Of a stretch of 64,000 nucleotides of DNA, positions 27,950-36,932 are shown in pieces. Positions within the stretch are counted from its first letter, which is position 1, and each line of letters opens with the position of its first letter. Below the pieces are notes generated by a model. It saw nothing but the letters and a program-made list of their open reading frames with translations, was not told the DNA's origin and did not search any database. The translations under genes and the position numbers were made by a program. The DNA lies in the NCBI GenBank assembly GCA_963844055.1, contig CAWJMN010000002.1:2232001-2296000 (forward strand), read 5' to 3'. The DNA comes from CAWJMN01 sp963844055 (lineage in GTDB: Bacteria; Planctomycetota; Planctomycetia; Pirellulales; Pirellulaceae).

Positions 27950-28939
27950 ATGCCCTTTCTTCTTGGAACCGATGAAGCTGGCTACGGACCCAATTTAGGG
28001 CCGCTCACCATCGGTTCATCCGCGTGGTACGTTCCACCAGCCCACGCCTGCGTCAGCCTATACGACCTGCTGGCCGAAGAGGTCTCCCCTGCCAAAACGC
28101 GCGGGGCCTCTCGTCAGCTTCCCATCGCCGATTCCAAAAAGCTCTACTCCGCCAGCGGCAGCGTGGCCCTGCTTGAACAGGCGATCCTGGGTGCTGCCTC
28201 TTTCCTCGGCCATGCTTGGACCGATTGGCATTCCCTCTGGAACGGCCTTCGCGCGCAAGATGCCAAACGGCTCGCTTCCATACCGTGGCATGCAGAGTAT
28301 CAACTCCCCCTGCCGATTGAAGCCCGCGCAGATCAAGTCGCCTTGGCACAAGCGGCCCTTGCCAACTCGGCCGAGCGGACTGGCGCACGCCTCGTTCACC
28401 TGCAAGCCGTTGCGGTCTACCCCCAAGACTTCAATGCCCGCCTGCTTCGCGTCAGCAGCAAGGGCGAGCTCCTCTCTCAGGCAACACTTGAACTGGTGCA
28501 GGCCAACTTGCAAGAGCTCCTTTCGCAAACCATTGCCCAAGGAAGCACCGCTGATCGCCAAGTGACCATCTACTGCGATAAGCATGGCGGCCGCGATCGT
28601 TATGCCGCTGTGCTCCAGCATGTCTTTGATGCCCAGCACCTTCAAATCGTCAGTGAGTCTCGCGCCGAAAGCATCTACCGCCTCCAGGCCGATGGCTGGC
28701 AACTTACCTTCCACTTCACCGCCAAGGGCGAGAAGAACCTTCCCACGGCCCTGGCCAGCATGGTCGCCAAGTACCTTCGCGAAGTCTCGATGCTCCCCTT
28801 CAACGACTTCTTCATCCAGCGCCAGCCCTCCCTCCGCCCAACCGCCGGCTATCCGGAGGACGCCAAACGCTTTTTCCAGGAAACGGCCCAAGTGCGACAG
28901 CAGCTGAGCACTCAGCGACGACATCCTCTGGAGAAATAA
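27950..28939 (+). CDS. RNase HII-like nuclease-fold protein
   Basis: A 329-residue protein with RNase H-fold marks of the RNase HII type. The opening G-T-D-E-A-G-Y-G-P-N-L-G-P-L matches the D-E-A-G-R-G-x-x-x-G-P motif, with Tyr replacing Arg. A-D-S-K-K-L-Y corresponds to D-S-K-x-L, and Y-C-D-K-H-G-G-R-D-R-Y gives another acidic residue. RNase HII removes RNA from RNA-DNA hybrids; this protein is longer than usual (~200) and divergent, so the substrate may differ. ATG 27950 begins the fold; 62 upstream open codons are not protein-like. Confidence 0.7.
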   Translation: MPFLLGTDEAGYGPNLGPLTIGSSAWYVPPAHACVSLYDLLAEEVSPAKTRGASRQLPIADSKKLYSASGSVALLEQAILGAASFLGHAWTDWHSLWNGLRAQDAKRLASIPWHAEYQLPLPIEARADQVALAQAALANSAERTGARLVHLQAVAVYPQDFNARLLRVSSKGELLSQATLELVQANLQELLSQTIAQGSTADRQVTIYCDKHGGRDRYAAVLQHVFDAQHLQIVSESRAESIYRLQADGWQLTFHFTAKGEKNLPTALASMVAKYLREVSMLPFNDFFIQRQPSLRPTAGYPEDAKRFFQETAQVRQQLSTQRRHPLEK

Positions 28940-29206
28940 GTAGCCGTCGATACGATCTCCGTTTTGTCTGCCATTAAACTTGCCGCAAGTTGCCCAGCCA
29001 GGTGCGACTGTGCTAGTCCAATCAAGCAAAATGCTCTCGGAGAATCCCGCGTCTGCGGAGTTGCAGTTTGACCCCAAAACGTGCCGAACTATAACGGGTA
29101 CGGCCGCACCCTCATTGGGGTTTGTGGTGCCGGTACATAGCAACCTCTGGGGTAAAGCGGATGACCCCGGGGAAATGCGTAGTCCATACCGACTTTGCGG
29201 GCGAAA
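28940..29206. other. Intergenic region, nothing recognised
   Basis: About 267 bp between two plus-strand genes without a convincing ORF, terminator or promoter. The downstream gene starts at ATG 29207 after a G-rich run. Confidence 0.35.
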
Positions 29207-30439
29207 ATGGAATTTCGAAGGGGTGGGCCTCTCGACGATCGTCGTCGTAGGGTTCTAAGTTCAGAGTCAGCCAATCAAGGGACGGATGCAGAGGAGGGCG
29301 AAGACGCCGCACCTGCTGCTTCGGCTCCCGTGAAAGCGTCGCTTCGCGCTTACAGCCCGGCCGTCCTCGACGAGCACCAAAAGCGCCTCTCTGACCTCAT
29401 CCCTACTCGCCCTTATTCGATCTCTGTGCTCGTGCTGCTTGGCCTCACTGCCATTGCCACGATCATCACGCTTTACACCACCTGGCAAGTACGCTGGGAC
29501 GGCGCATACGCTTCGCGCTTGAACCTGCTCAACCCACAAGCCCATGGCAGCGTCGCTCGCTGGTTTAGCAGCATCTTGCTTGCCGGCGGAGCGCTTGGCT
29601 CGCTAGTGATCTATAGCATTCGCTCGCATCGAGTGGATGACTACCGTGGCAAGTATCGCATTTGGATCTGGACAGCCGCAGCTCTCGTTTGGGCCAGCCT
29701 CGATGCCGCCACTGGCATCCATGAAGCGGTCGGCATGCTCGCTGCTCGCCTGATGAGAATGCCACATTTGCAAGATGCCTCCTGGATGGGGCTTTACGCA
29801 CTAGTTTTTGGCGTGCTTGCGGTTCGGCTGATTATGGAACAATGGTATTCCGTCGGCAGCTCGGCCACCTTTGGCGCTGCGGTCATCCTGTACTTGGCCG
29901 TTGCTTTCCAAAAGGCTGGGTTTGTTGGCAATAATGATACGCTCTCCAGCTCCGTCCAATTGGCAACGCTCTCGATGCTCGCCCATCTCACGCTCTTCGC
30001 GGCCATTGCCATCTACGCACGACACGTTCGCCTCGATGCTGAAGGCAAGCTGCCGCAGCGTGTAAGTGAGCAAGCCCCCAAGAAGCGCAAAAGCCGTGCG
30101 AAGCTCGCCGTCGTCGCTGACGATGAAGAAGAGGCCAAACCCAAGGCCACCAAGCGTCGCGCCAAAGCCACTTCAGAAGACGAAGAGGATGACAGCGAAG
30201 AAGAGGCCAAGCCCGCTGCTCAGCACACTTCCGCGAAGCCTGCCGCTTCTGCGCCACAACCCGCTGCCAAGCCCAAGGCTCCCGTCACTCCTCCCCCTGC
30301 CCCGGCTTCCAGCCAGCAAGAGGAAGATGATGACGACGAGTTCGAGGATGAGGAAGACGAGAACGGCCAACGCCTCAGCAAGTCCGAACGCCGTCGCCTC
30401 AAAAAGATGCAGCGTCGCGAACAACGCCGCGCCGCCTAA
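29207..30439 (+). CDS. Multi-pass membrane protein with charged repetitive C-terminal tail
   Basis: A 410-residue protein. About six hydrophobic segments occupy residues ~65-260. The C-terminal ~150 residues are low complexity: Lys/Arg clusters, acidic blocks (E-E-D-D-D-D-E-F-E-D-E-E-D-E) and Ala/Pro stretches, ending in a basic S-K-S-E-R-R-R-L-K-K-M-Q-R-R tail. The tail is probably cytoplasmic, perhaps an electrostatic interaction region. No family is recognised. TTG 29195 is also open; ATG 29207 is chosen. Confidence 0.7.
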   Translation: MEFRRGGPLDDRRRRVLSSESANQGTDAEEGEDAAPAASAPVKASLRAYSPAVLDEHQKRLSDLIPTRPYSISVLVLLGLTAIATIITLYTTWQVRWDGAYASRLNLLNPQAHGSVARWFSSILLAGGALGSLVIYSIRSHRVDDYRGKYRIWIWTAAALVWASLDAATGIHEAVGMLAARLMRMPHLQDASWMGLYALVFGVLAVRLIMEQWYSVGSSATFGAAVILYLAVAFQKAGFVGNNDTLSSSVQLATLSMLAHLTLFAAIAIYARHVRLDAEGKLPQRVSEQAPKKRKSRAKLAVVADDEEEAKPKATKRRAKATSEDEEDDSEEEAKPAAQHTSAKPAASAPQPAAKPKAPVTPPPAPASSQQEEDDDDEFEDEEDENGQRLSKSERRRLKKMQRREQRRAA

Positions 30440-30724
30440 CCCCCTGCGGGAAGATCGCTACTTGGCCCTTAGATGGCATCAGCCACCCTGTTTCCATCTC
30501 CACCTTCCCGCCCAAGTCCTCTCGCGCCCAGTCCCCGTCACTTACGGCGCCTGAGTTTACGCTTCGCTCATGACCAAGGGGCGTAGATCCCCCTGCGGTT
30601 TCTTCCGGGGCACGCCTGCTCCCCCTCTCGCGCCGGTTGCCGATCCTGCCCCGCCCGACTAAAACTCTATTAGCAACCGTTTTGCGTCTCTTTTGTCTAG
30701 ACATTTTTCGGGAATCTGCATTCC

Positions 30725-32313
30725 ATGGCCGTTCGCACACGCTTCGCCCCCAGCCCGACCGGATTTCTGCATATTGGTGGGGTGCGTACGGCCCTCTTTA
30801 ACTGGCTCTACGCCCGTCAGCACGGCGGCCAGTTCCTCCTCCGCATTGATGACACCGACACCCAGCGGAACGTCGCAGAGGCCCTCCAGCCGATCCTAGA
30901 TGGCTTCCGCTGGCTTGGCATCGACTGGGACGAAGGCCCAGAAGTGGGCGGCCCCTATGGCCCCTACTACCAATCGCAGCGTTTGGATCGCTACCAGGCG
31001 GCCGTGAAGGTCCTGCTCGAAAAAGGCTTTGCCTACCGCGACTTCGCCACCCCGGATGAACTGAAGGCCGAGCGCGAGCAAGCCGACCAAGAGAAGCGCC
31101 CCTTCCTTTACAGTCGTAAGTGGATGGCCAACACCGACGAAGAGGCCGCCAAGTTCGCTGCCGAAGGACGCACGCAAGTCGTTCGCCTCAAGATGCCGCG
31201 CGAGGGGAAATGCATCTTCGAAGATCAGATTCGCGGCACTTGCGAATTCGACTGGGACAAAGAGCAAGATCACGTCGTCCAGCGTGCTGATGGTACCTGC
31301 CTCTATCACTTGGCCAGCGTCGTAGATGACTACGATTTCCAAATCAGCCACGTCATCCGCGCGGTCGAGCACCTTTCCAACACGCCGCGTCAGATTTTCA
31401 TCGTGCAGTCGCTTGGCTATCCACTGCCGGTCTACGCGCACTTGCCCTACGTGGCCGAACCGGGCAGCGCCCAAAAGCTCAGCAAACGCAAGATCGCGCA
31501 GTACCTGAAAAACGTCGAGTTCAAACGTCTCTACGATCATGGTCTCGAGATCGTCAATCGCTTTGCTGATGCCAAAAATCCACAAGGCCAACCACTCGAA
31601 GATTTCGGCCGATACGTTTAACCCCGTGATCGTCGACTTCTATCGCGAGGTCGGCTACCTACCCGCTGCGATCCTCAATTACTTGATGCTGCTCGGCTGG
31701 TCATTGGATGACAAGACGGAAGAGCTTTCCATCGCAGAGATGATCGCGAACTTCACGCTAGAGCGTGTCACCAAGGCCCCTGCCAGCTTCGATCCCAAAA
31801 AGCTCTGGTCCTTCCAAGACCGCTACATGCAAAAGCTGCCGACCAAGCAAAAGGTCGCCAAGATGATCCCCTTCCTGCAAAAGGCCGGGCTGCTAACCGA
31901 TCCCGTCGATTGCGCCGTCGGCCCCATGCTGGCTAAAATCGTCGATGCCGCAGGGGATCGCCTCAAGGTTGCCGGCGACATCCTGGCCTACGCCGACTTC
32001 TTCTTCGTGAAGGATGAAGACCTCGTCTACGATCCCAAGGACTTTGAAAAGCGTGTCGCTCCAGAAGCCTCCCGCCAGCTACTTGCCAAGCTCGCGCCAG
32101 CGCCTGGCCACCGATAGCACCTTCTCCAATGAATCGCTCGAAGCACTCCTCAAGCAATTCTTGGCCGATGAAGGGATCAAGATCGGCGATATCGTCCACA
32201 CGCTACGTGTGGCGGTCACCGGCAAAAGCGTCGGCCCCGGCGTTTACGATTGCCTATCGCTACTAGGCCAAAAAGCCTGCCTCGCCCGCATCGACCGCGC
32301 CCTCCAGATGTAA
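30725..32313 (+). CDS. gltX: Glutamyl-tRNA synthetase, interrupted by two one-base frameshifts
   Basis: Three consecutive frames give one ~528-residue class I synthetase that charges tRNA-Glu. Frame 1 holds the HIGH-type motif F-L-H-I-G-G-V-R-T-A and the KMSKS-like A-Q-K-L-S-K-R-K. Frame 2 continues N-P-V-I-V-D-F-Y-R-E-V-G-Y-L-P. Frame 3 has the anticodon-binding end, ending A-R-I-D-R-A-L-Q-M. Deleting one T at TTT 31617-31619 gives G-R-Y-V-N-P-V-I-V; deleting one C at CC 32097-32098 gives A-K-L-A-Q-R-L-A-T-D. Both look like sequence errors in an essential gene. The start ATG 30725 opens M-A-V-R-T-R-F-A-P-S-P-T-G. Confidence 0.92.
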
Positions 32314-32319
32314 CCCCGA

Positions 32320-32341
32320 GGGCAACAAGCATTGCTTGCCC
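32320..32341 (+). terminator. Possible terminator hairpin after gltX
   Basis: GGGCAACAAGC (32320-32330) can pair with GCTTGCCC (32334-32341) with a bulge. It starts six bases after the gltX stop, but no T-run follows. Confidence 0.35.
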
Positions 32342-32344
32342 TTA

Positions 32345-32443
32345 AACAAACGGACCTTCAAACGGCATTCCCTGTGGCTCGGGTGCCGTTTCCTTCTCCT
32401 CTTTAGGTTCCGTCGGAGACTAGGCAATACCTCTTCAGGCTCG
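32345..32443 (-). pseudogene. Remnant of the nfeD 3' end (direct repeat of 36264-36361)
   Basis: About 100 bp matches the 3' end of the intact short NfeD gene at 36264-36361, at roughly 85% identity by eye. Shared blocks include acaaacgga, cttcaaacggcattccctg and ggttccg. The match ends where the sequence becomes ccagcagtggcaccc, the right terminus of the hairpin repeat. It is in the same orientation as the intact gene, so the two copies bracket island 1. It is not translatable as a full protein. Confidence 0.75.
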
Positions 32444-32490
32444 TCCAGCAGTGGCACCCGTCGAGCAAACGAGCAAAGCCCCGCTCGCGA

Positions 32491-32919
32491 CTAGCTCGAA
32501 ACGTTCGCAAATCGCAGCATTGCAGCATCTCGGATACACAATGCTCCATGATGCTCATAGAAATCGCCTCCCATCTCAAGCATCTGTATCAGCGGCTCAT
32601 AAATGCTAGGAACCTCATGCGTCAGGCGCAGGTCCTTCGCATGAATGTCACGTAAGTACCAAACGCACACTTTGCGAACTGTGGGAGCATACTCAGGCTT
32701 CTTGTCAAAAAATGCATCGAGCCGTCCGTCAATATCTTGTGGCAAAGCAAGATCAAGACCATCACACACATCGAACAGCGGCGTGTCTTGCGACATCTGT
32801 TGAGCCCCCATTAGAAACGACTTCGCCAATACAACGTATTGCTGAGCTTTGTCGTAATCAAATGCCGCTGAAATCGCCTCCAGTCGGGCTATTCCGTCCG
32901 CCAGATTGTGACTAGCCAT
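32491..32919 (-). CDS. Hypothetical island protein
   Basis: A 142-residue soluble protein, mostly helical by composition, with no known motif. ATG 32919 begins M-A-S-H-N-L-A-D-G-I-A-R-L; nine further codons are open upstream. It is the first gene of accessory island 1, followed upstream by a partial hairpin-repeat end (32953-32982). Position and size fit the immunity-like gene set of the islands, but no family is assigned. Confidence 0.55.
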   Translation of the reverse strand: MASHNLADGIARLEAISAAFDYDKAQQYVVLAKSFLMGAQQMSQDTPLFDVCDGLDLALPQDIDGRLDAFFDKKPEYAPTVRKVCVWYLRDIHAKDLRLTHEVPSIYEPLIQMLEMGGDFYEHHGALCIRDAAMLRFANVSS

Positions 32920-32952
32920 TATTCCACTCCAACGAAGGTTTGCCACATCGGC

Positions 32953-32982
32953 CGTTTGCCACTGCTGGCTTGCCCAGCAGTC
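32953..32982 (+). repeat. Left-terminus fragment of the hairpin-ended repeat
   Basis: The segment gccactgctggcttgcccagcag is a near copy of the left hairpin of the 244-bp repeat, with one inserted C. Weak similarity (tgcgttcctg) continues to about 33010 and then fades. It sits 33 bp upstream of the start of the 32491-32919 gene, the same geometry as the full copies. The rest of the gap to 33208 shows nothing. Confidence 0.6.
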
Positions 32983-33208
32983 CGATCATAGCCGATGCGT
33001 TCCTGCCAATGAATAAACGTCAAATCTCCCTGCCGCTGCCAGACTTTCAGTTGATCTAGTAGTCGACTTCGCGGCTGATTCAATTGTTGTTTGAATCCAT
33101 AAGCCTACGGCCGTCTAATGGCACGGAGTAAAGAAGGAATATCTGATGCTTCATCGGTGGCCTTCCATTGCCAGCGAAATGCTCTCAGCCAACAGACATC
33201 GCCAGATA

Positions 33209-33547
33209 TCATTGGTCAACAGGGGCACCTGGCGGTATCTTGGCTGCATTGGCAAGTTGTTTCTCTAAAGACCATTCCACAGGGCGTTTTGACGGATCAA
33301 ACCAACGCATTCCCTCTGCTTTCCAGTCGGCAATAAACGCTTCGAATGTCGAAGGCAATGACGTTCCCGGCTCGTCGTCGTTTCCGAATTCGTATCCGCA
33401 ACACGGACACACTTTATAGGACGGCATTCCAAAATGGACGCTGTATGGAGCCGAATAGCCCCTAATAAGCCCAACTGTCGGTGCATCTGCATATGCGGGT
33501 GCCGTAAGGTCAGGATAACCGCAGCAGGGACAGAGGTAATGTTTCAT
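33209..33547 (-). CDS. CPCC-family cysteine-rich protein
   Basis: A 112-residue protein. It has two zinc-ribbon-like motifs, C-P-C-C-G-Y-P-D near residues 6-13 and C-P-C-C-G-Y-E-F-G near residue 45. These are the marks of the CPCC cysteine-rich family, small proteins often found beside immunity-type genes. The two CPCC knuckles probably bind one metal. ATG 33547 begins M-K-H-Y-L-C-P-C-C; the longer frame to 33592 is less likely. The next gene's stop is 51 bp away. Confidence 0.75.
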   Translation of the reverse strand: MKHYLCPCCGYPDLTAPAYADAPTVGLIRGYSAPYSVHFGMPSYKVCPCCGYEFGNDDEPGTSLPSTFEAFIADWKAEGMRWFDPSKRPVEWSLEKQLANAAKIPPGAPVDQ

Positions 33548-33598
33548 TGTTTCGTCAATACGGATGCGAGGGCAAAATGTCCTATCGGGCACCCGGCG

Positions 33599-34081
33599 TC
33601 ACTTACAAAATGACGGCCCGCCAAGCTTCTCGGTGATGCGACTGAGCCTTCGGAGATCTCCAAGCAACCCGTCCGGCCAATCTCGGCCGGCACCACCCTT
33701 ATCCGCTCGCAGCCGTGGCTCGAATGCTCGAATGGTAACTTGTAGCCTCTCAGCTAGGTCGTAAATTGGCAACCCCAGCAACGGCCGGCCTTTTGATCTG
33801 CGTAGCGACTCTAGCAAGATGCAAGCTGCGATAGCCTCAATGCCCTCATAGGTGTCGCTGAGAGCGTACAACCCTTTCACCAATGCTTCCTTCGCCGCTT
33901 CTCTTGGTTGTGGGGCTAGTCCGTCATAAATCACCGCTAAAAGTTCGGTTAAATCGGTATCGCCTGGTGCCGGTGACCACTTGGAACGGTATTGATACTC
34001 CGGCGCTCCCACGAGTAGCTTATCAATCTCGCCTTTTGCCAAGGCGGCATTCACAATTTCTCTTGGATCAGTTGCAGCCAT
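33599..34081 (-). CDS. Hypothetical island protein
   Basis: A 160-residue soluble protein rich in Leu and Ala, helical by composition, with no recognised motif. ATG 34081 begins M-A-A-T-D-P-R-E-I-V. Bases 33587-33598, just past its stop, read gggcacccggcg and match the right end of the hairpin repeat; a shortened repeat lies just upstream of its start (34099). The gene is therefore framed by repeat ends like a cassette. Confidence 0.55.
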   Translation of the reverse strand: MAATDPREIVNAALAKGEIDKLLVGAPEYQYRSKWSPAPGDTDLTELLAVIYDGLAPQPREAAKEALVKGLYALSDTYEGIEAIAACILLESLRRSKGRPLLGLPIYDLAERLQVTIRAFEPRLRADKGGAGRDWPDGLLGDLRRLSRITEKLGGPSFCK

Positions 34082-34098
34082 GTAGTCGCCTTTAACAC

Positions 34099-34267
34099 CG
34101 GGTGCCACCTGACTTGTCCAGCAGTGCGGTCATAGTCGGGCCCTTCCTGCAAGTAACGAAACGTCAGTTCCTGAACGTACTCTGCTTCATGAATAGGCTT
34201 GATCGTCTTGCGCTGAGGCTCACCCATGCCGTCACAGCATCTTCGTCAGCTCCCGCTGTGGCACCTG
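34099..34267 (+). repeat. Shortened copy of the hairpin-ended repeat
   Basis: It starts gggtgccacctgacttgtcc and agcagtgcggtcat, matching the left end with changes in the stem. It keeps cttcctg, agtaacg and cgtcag blocks and ends near tgtggcacctgg (34258-34267). At ~169 bp it lacks about 75 bp of the core. Placed 17 bp upstream of the minus-strand gene start at 34081. Confidence 0.65.
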
Positions 34268-34361
34268 GGAATGACTTTCCTGTAGGCGATAGTTTTAGGT
34301 AGAATTGCCTAAATAGCTATACCCGTATTTCCAAAAGTGGGATTGCTAATTGGAGAGTGGT

Positions 34362-34955
34362 GTGGACGAGACAATTATTTTTGAAGGCCGGATGTCTTGG
34401 AGAAGCTTTTATCATTTATTCATTGCACTTGCCTTCTCGTTATTCACTGGACTTTTTGCCTACTATCCGATTGTGAACATGGTCCGCGTTTGGAACCGCG
34501 CCGGAGAGAACCTGTTAGTTGAGATGTGCGTTCTATCGTTCTTTTTAGTTGCAGCCATTATCTCTTCGTACGTCCCAATATTCTATATAAGGAATATACT
34601 GAAAGGTCGTGTTGATCGTCAGATATTCTTCCGTGGCGGCTTGCATCTTTCTTACACTACTCAGGTTTACAAAATACGATGGAGTGACGTTGGCGAGCTG
34701 ATTGCATGGAAGTCGCCCTTTTCGAGCGGATATTACCTTTTCCTGCAGATCAACAAATGGCAACTCGGTTCTACTGGTGGGGCAAACATGCCAAACCCCT
34801 GCTTTCGGCTCGATTGCAACTTATCCCACGATCAAGTTGTTGATCTATTTCAGAAAGTCCGAGAGCAAGCTATCTCGCCACCGATTTGCAGATTTCACAG
34901 AAACAAGCTGATCTACTTCGCCAGCCGACTCATGCGGCGAATCTATGACTGGTAG
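34362..34955 (+). CDS. Membrane protein with PH-like C-terminal part, paralogue A
   Basis: A 197-residue protein with two membrane helices (about residues 18-40 and 58-82) and a soluble C-terminal half. It shares a pattern with the protein at 35035-35628: S-W-R-x-x near the N-terminus, Y-K-I-R-W-S-D-V-G-E-L against Y-K-W-S-D-I-M-E-L, and L-S-H-D-Q-V-V-D-L-F against L-T-E-S-E-V-I-E-F-I near the C-terminus. The layout recalls PH-like/YcxB-like bacterial membrane proteins. GTG 34362 has GGAGAG just upstream; a TTG at 34350 is also open. It is the only plus-strand gene of island 1. Confidence 0.6.
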   Translation: MDETIIFEGRMSWRSFYHLFIALAFSLFTGLFAYYPIVNMVRVWNRAGENLLVEMCVLSFFLVAAIISSYVPIFYIRNILKGRVDRQIFFRGGLHLSYTTQVYKIRWSDVGELIAWKSPFSSGYYLFLQINKWQLGSTGGANMPNPCFRLDCNLSHDQVVDLFQKVREQAISPPICRFHRNKLIYFASRLMRRIYDW

Positions 34956-35034
34956 CGTTCGCCGTGTGCCACCAACCTTGTCCCGCACCGGAACCCGCCG
35001 AGGTCCACCCATCGACATTTGCAAGCCAGACTTT

Positions 35035-35628
35035 TCAGAGGTATTCGGTGAATGGCTCCATAAGAACAAATCGCGGCCTGGGCCTCGCATATCTTTTAGA
35101 CATTTTAATAAACTCAATCACTTCAGATTCAGTCAGGCTAACGTCCGTTCTAACGCTTATGTATTTGCCTTTCATGCCAGCCCAGCTTGGATGCACAATG
35201 CCGATCTCATACCCTCCAGTAAAAAACACGTCAACTATGTGCAATTCCATAATATCGCTCCATTTGTATTTGCATCGTTTGAATATCAACCTGACGTTAA
35301 TCTCGTCTGAAGTGATTAATTGCTGTTCCCTGTGTCCAATAACGAAAAACCAAAGTAATCGGATAAAGTTCTTTGTGGACACAAAAGCTAGATATGCACT
35401 GACAATTCCCAGGATTACTACAAAGAAATCAGAATACACCATTGGCGGGTCACCATCACGAATAGGCTCAAGCCTTTCAACGGTAACATAGAGAACAAAT
35501 TTAGGCCCAAGCTCCCAAATCAACCAATATGACACACTCCCCAAAATCGCCAGCCATATCACGGTGCTAACCCGCCTCCATGAAAACTGGCGGTCCAAAA
35601 GAACTACGGGAGGATCTTTTGTTTTCAT
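35035..35628 (-). CDS. Membrane protein with PH-like C-terminal part, paralogue B
   Basis: A 197-residue protein of the same length and layout as the one at 34362-34955, towards which it converges. Three hydrophobic segments lie in the first ~110 residues; the soluble end has C-K-Y-K-W-S-D-I-M-E-L-H and L-T-E-S-E-V-I-E-F-I. The start ATG 35628 overlaps the stop of the upstream gene by four bases (ATGA), so the two are translationally coupled. The A+T content of this gene is visibly higher than the surroundings, in line with transfer. Function unknown. Confidence 0.6.
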   Translation of the reverse strand: MKTKDPPVVLLDRQFSWRRVSTVIWLAILGSVSYWLIWELGPKFVLYVTVERLEPIRDGDPPMVYSDFFVVILGIVSAYLAFVSTKNFIRLLWFFVIGHREQQLITSDEINVRLIFKRCKYKWSDIMELHIVDVFFTGGYEIGIVHPSWAGMKGKYISVRTDVSLTESEVIEFIKMSKRYARPRPRFVLMEPFTEYL

Positions 35629-36221
35629 GCTTTGTTCTCCAACGGGTGCCGCCAAACGACGCTGTACTTCTCCCAAACACTCTTCAAAAAGCACTTCTCA
35701 TCCTCTGAGTTGTGTTCCAGATTGACCCAGTAGTCGAAGTACATTTTCCGAGCCGTGTCCCAGGAACACCTGTACGCCTGGGCCACGAAGTCTGATGGTC
35801 CGCAGGGTAGAAAGAAGCGGTTCGCCTCGTCTTTGTAATAGAGGTATTCGGCGTCTGGTGAAGTCAGTATCGTATATCGCCAGCTATTAAGACGGTTGTA
35901 ACTCAGGACGGAGTCTCGATCCGGAATCAGAAGGGAAACGTCCGGCTCAGAGCGATACTCAAATCCGATGCCGCAAACCGTTGCTGGCGCAGTAGAAGCA
36001 ATCGCTTCGGCCAACCACTCAGCCTCCATGGCATTGAGACAGTCGGCGACTACTAGCGTGGACCAGCCTCGCTCTCGAATGACACGCGGCGATGGCTGAA
36101 AATCGGAATCAAGCCAATCAGTAACCAGCTGCCTAGCCCATTCGATACCAATTTCGTGTGGATTAGAATTCAAGGAAGGCATTCCCGCAGCACTCGCCCT
36201 CATTGCCACGATGCGACCCAT
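35625..36221 (-). CDS. Hypothetical island protein coupled to the membrane paralogue
   Basis: A 198-residue soluble protein with no recognised motif; it is rich in Trp, Tyr and acidic residues, as many SMI1-like or immunity proteins are. It overlaps the following gene by four bases. Start candidates are TTG 36227, ATG 36221 and several ATGs up to 36182 (M-P-S-L-N-S-N-P); I give 36221. It is the last gene of island 1, ending next to the nfeD stop at 36261. Confidence 0.5.
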   Translation of the reverse strand: MGRIVAMRASAAGMPSLNSNPHEIGIEWARQLVTDWLDSDFQPSPRVIRERGWSTLVVADCLNAMEAEWLAEAIASTAPATVCGIGFEYRSEPDVSLLIPDRDSVLSYNRLNSWRYTILTSPDAEYLYYKDEANRFFLPCGPSDFVAQAYRCSWDTARKMYFDYWVNLEHNSEDEKCFLKSVWEKYSVVWRHPLENKA

Positions 36222-36260
36222 GGTCAAAGGTATCGGACGACAACCTATTTAGACGTGCCC

Positions 36261-36842
36261 CTACACAAACGGATCTTCAAACGGCATTCCCTGTGGCTCA
36301 GGCGCCGTTTTCTTCTCCACTTTGGGTTCCGCAGCGGGCAATGCCTCTCCTGGCTCTTCCATGCGGACGATCAATCGCTGCGTAGAAACGCCCACCACCA
36401 GTACCCGCTGGCCAGGATCAATTGCCGAGCCCTCGCTCACCGCGTCGTACGCCTTTCCATCCAGCGAGATCATTCCCCCCGGCATCATCAGCGTTTTCGA
36501 GATGCCATACCGCCCGACCAACTCGTTCAGGCCGCGATAAGCCTCGGTTTCAGGCAGCACATCATCAGGATGTTCCGGCCGAGGGATTAACGTCAGTTTC
36601 CCAATCGGCGTATAGGGCCAATACTTCACCGCCAGCCCCAGCGCAACAGGCACTAGCACAAGCTCAATCCCCAGCATGATCGTTCCCATCAATTGCGAGG
36701 TCCAAAAACCAAGCACAATCGACCCGATTAAACACAATGCCGATAACAGCCCCAGCAGACCGCTGGACGGAATGAACAGTTCCACCACCAAGACACAAAG
36801 GCCCAGCAGTAATAAGAAGATCGACCAGACGAACGGACTCAT
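36261..36842 (-). CDS. Short NfeD-family membrane protein
   Basis: A 193-residue protein. Three or four membrane helices (residues ~5-75) are followed by an NfeD C-terminal OB-like domain: L-N-E-L-V-G-R-Y-G-I-S-K-T-L-M-M-P-G-G, D-A-V-S-E-G and V-V-G-V-S-T-Q-R-L-I-V. NfeD proteins assist membrane quality control with stomatin-type partners or attached proteases. It follows the long NfeD protease (stop 36933) by 90 bp on the same strand. The last ~100 bp exist again as a remnant at 32345. Confidence 0.85.
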   Translation of the reverse strand: MSPFVWSIFLLLLGLCVLVVELFIPSSGLLGLLSALCLIGSIVLGFWTSQLMGTIMLGIELVLVPVALGLAVKYWPYTPIGKLTLIPRPEHPDDVLPETEAYRGLNELVGRYGISKTLMMPGGMISLDGKAYDAVSEGSAIDPGQRVLVVGVSTQRLIVRMEEPGEALPAAEPKVEKKTAPEPQGMPFEDPFV

Positions 36843-36932
36843 AGCTCAGTTCGATTCTGCTCACCGCCTAGTTAGGCAGCAAGCCCCTTTCAAAACGCTA
36901 CCAAATCTCTCAAACGGCCAGCGTCCCGAATG

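Noticed and set aside
33196..33240. Core repeat block (ggtcaacaggggcacc) in island 1
   Set aside because: It overlaps the coding 3' end of the CPCC gene and the similarity is short, so it is not counted as a repeat copy.
36843..36870. tRNA-like string agttcgattctgctc
   Set aside because: It resembles a T-arm by chance; no matching acceptor, D or anticodon stems are present.
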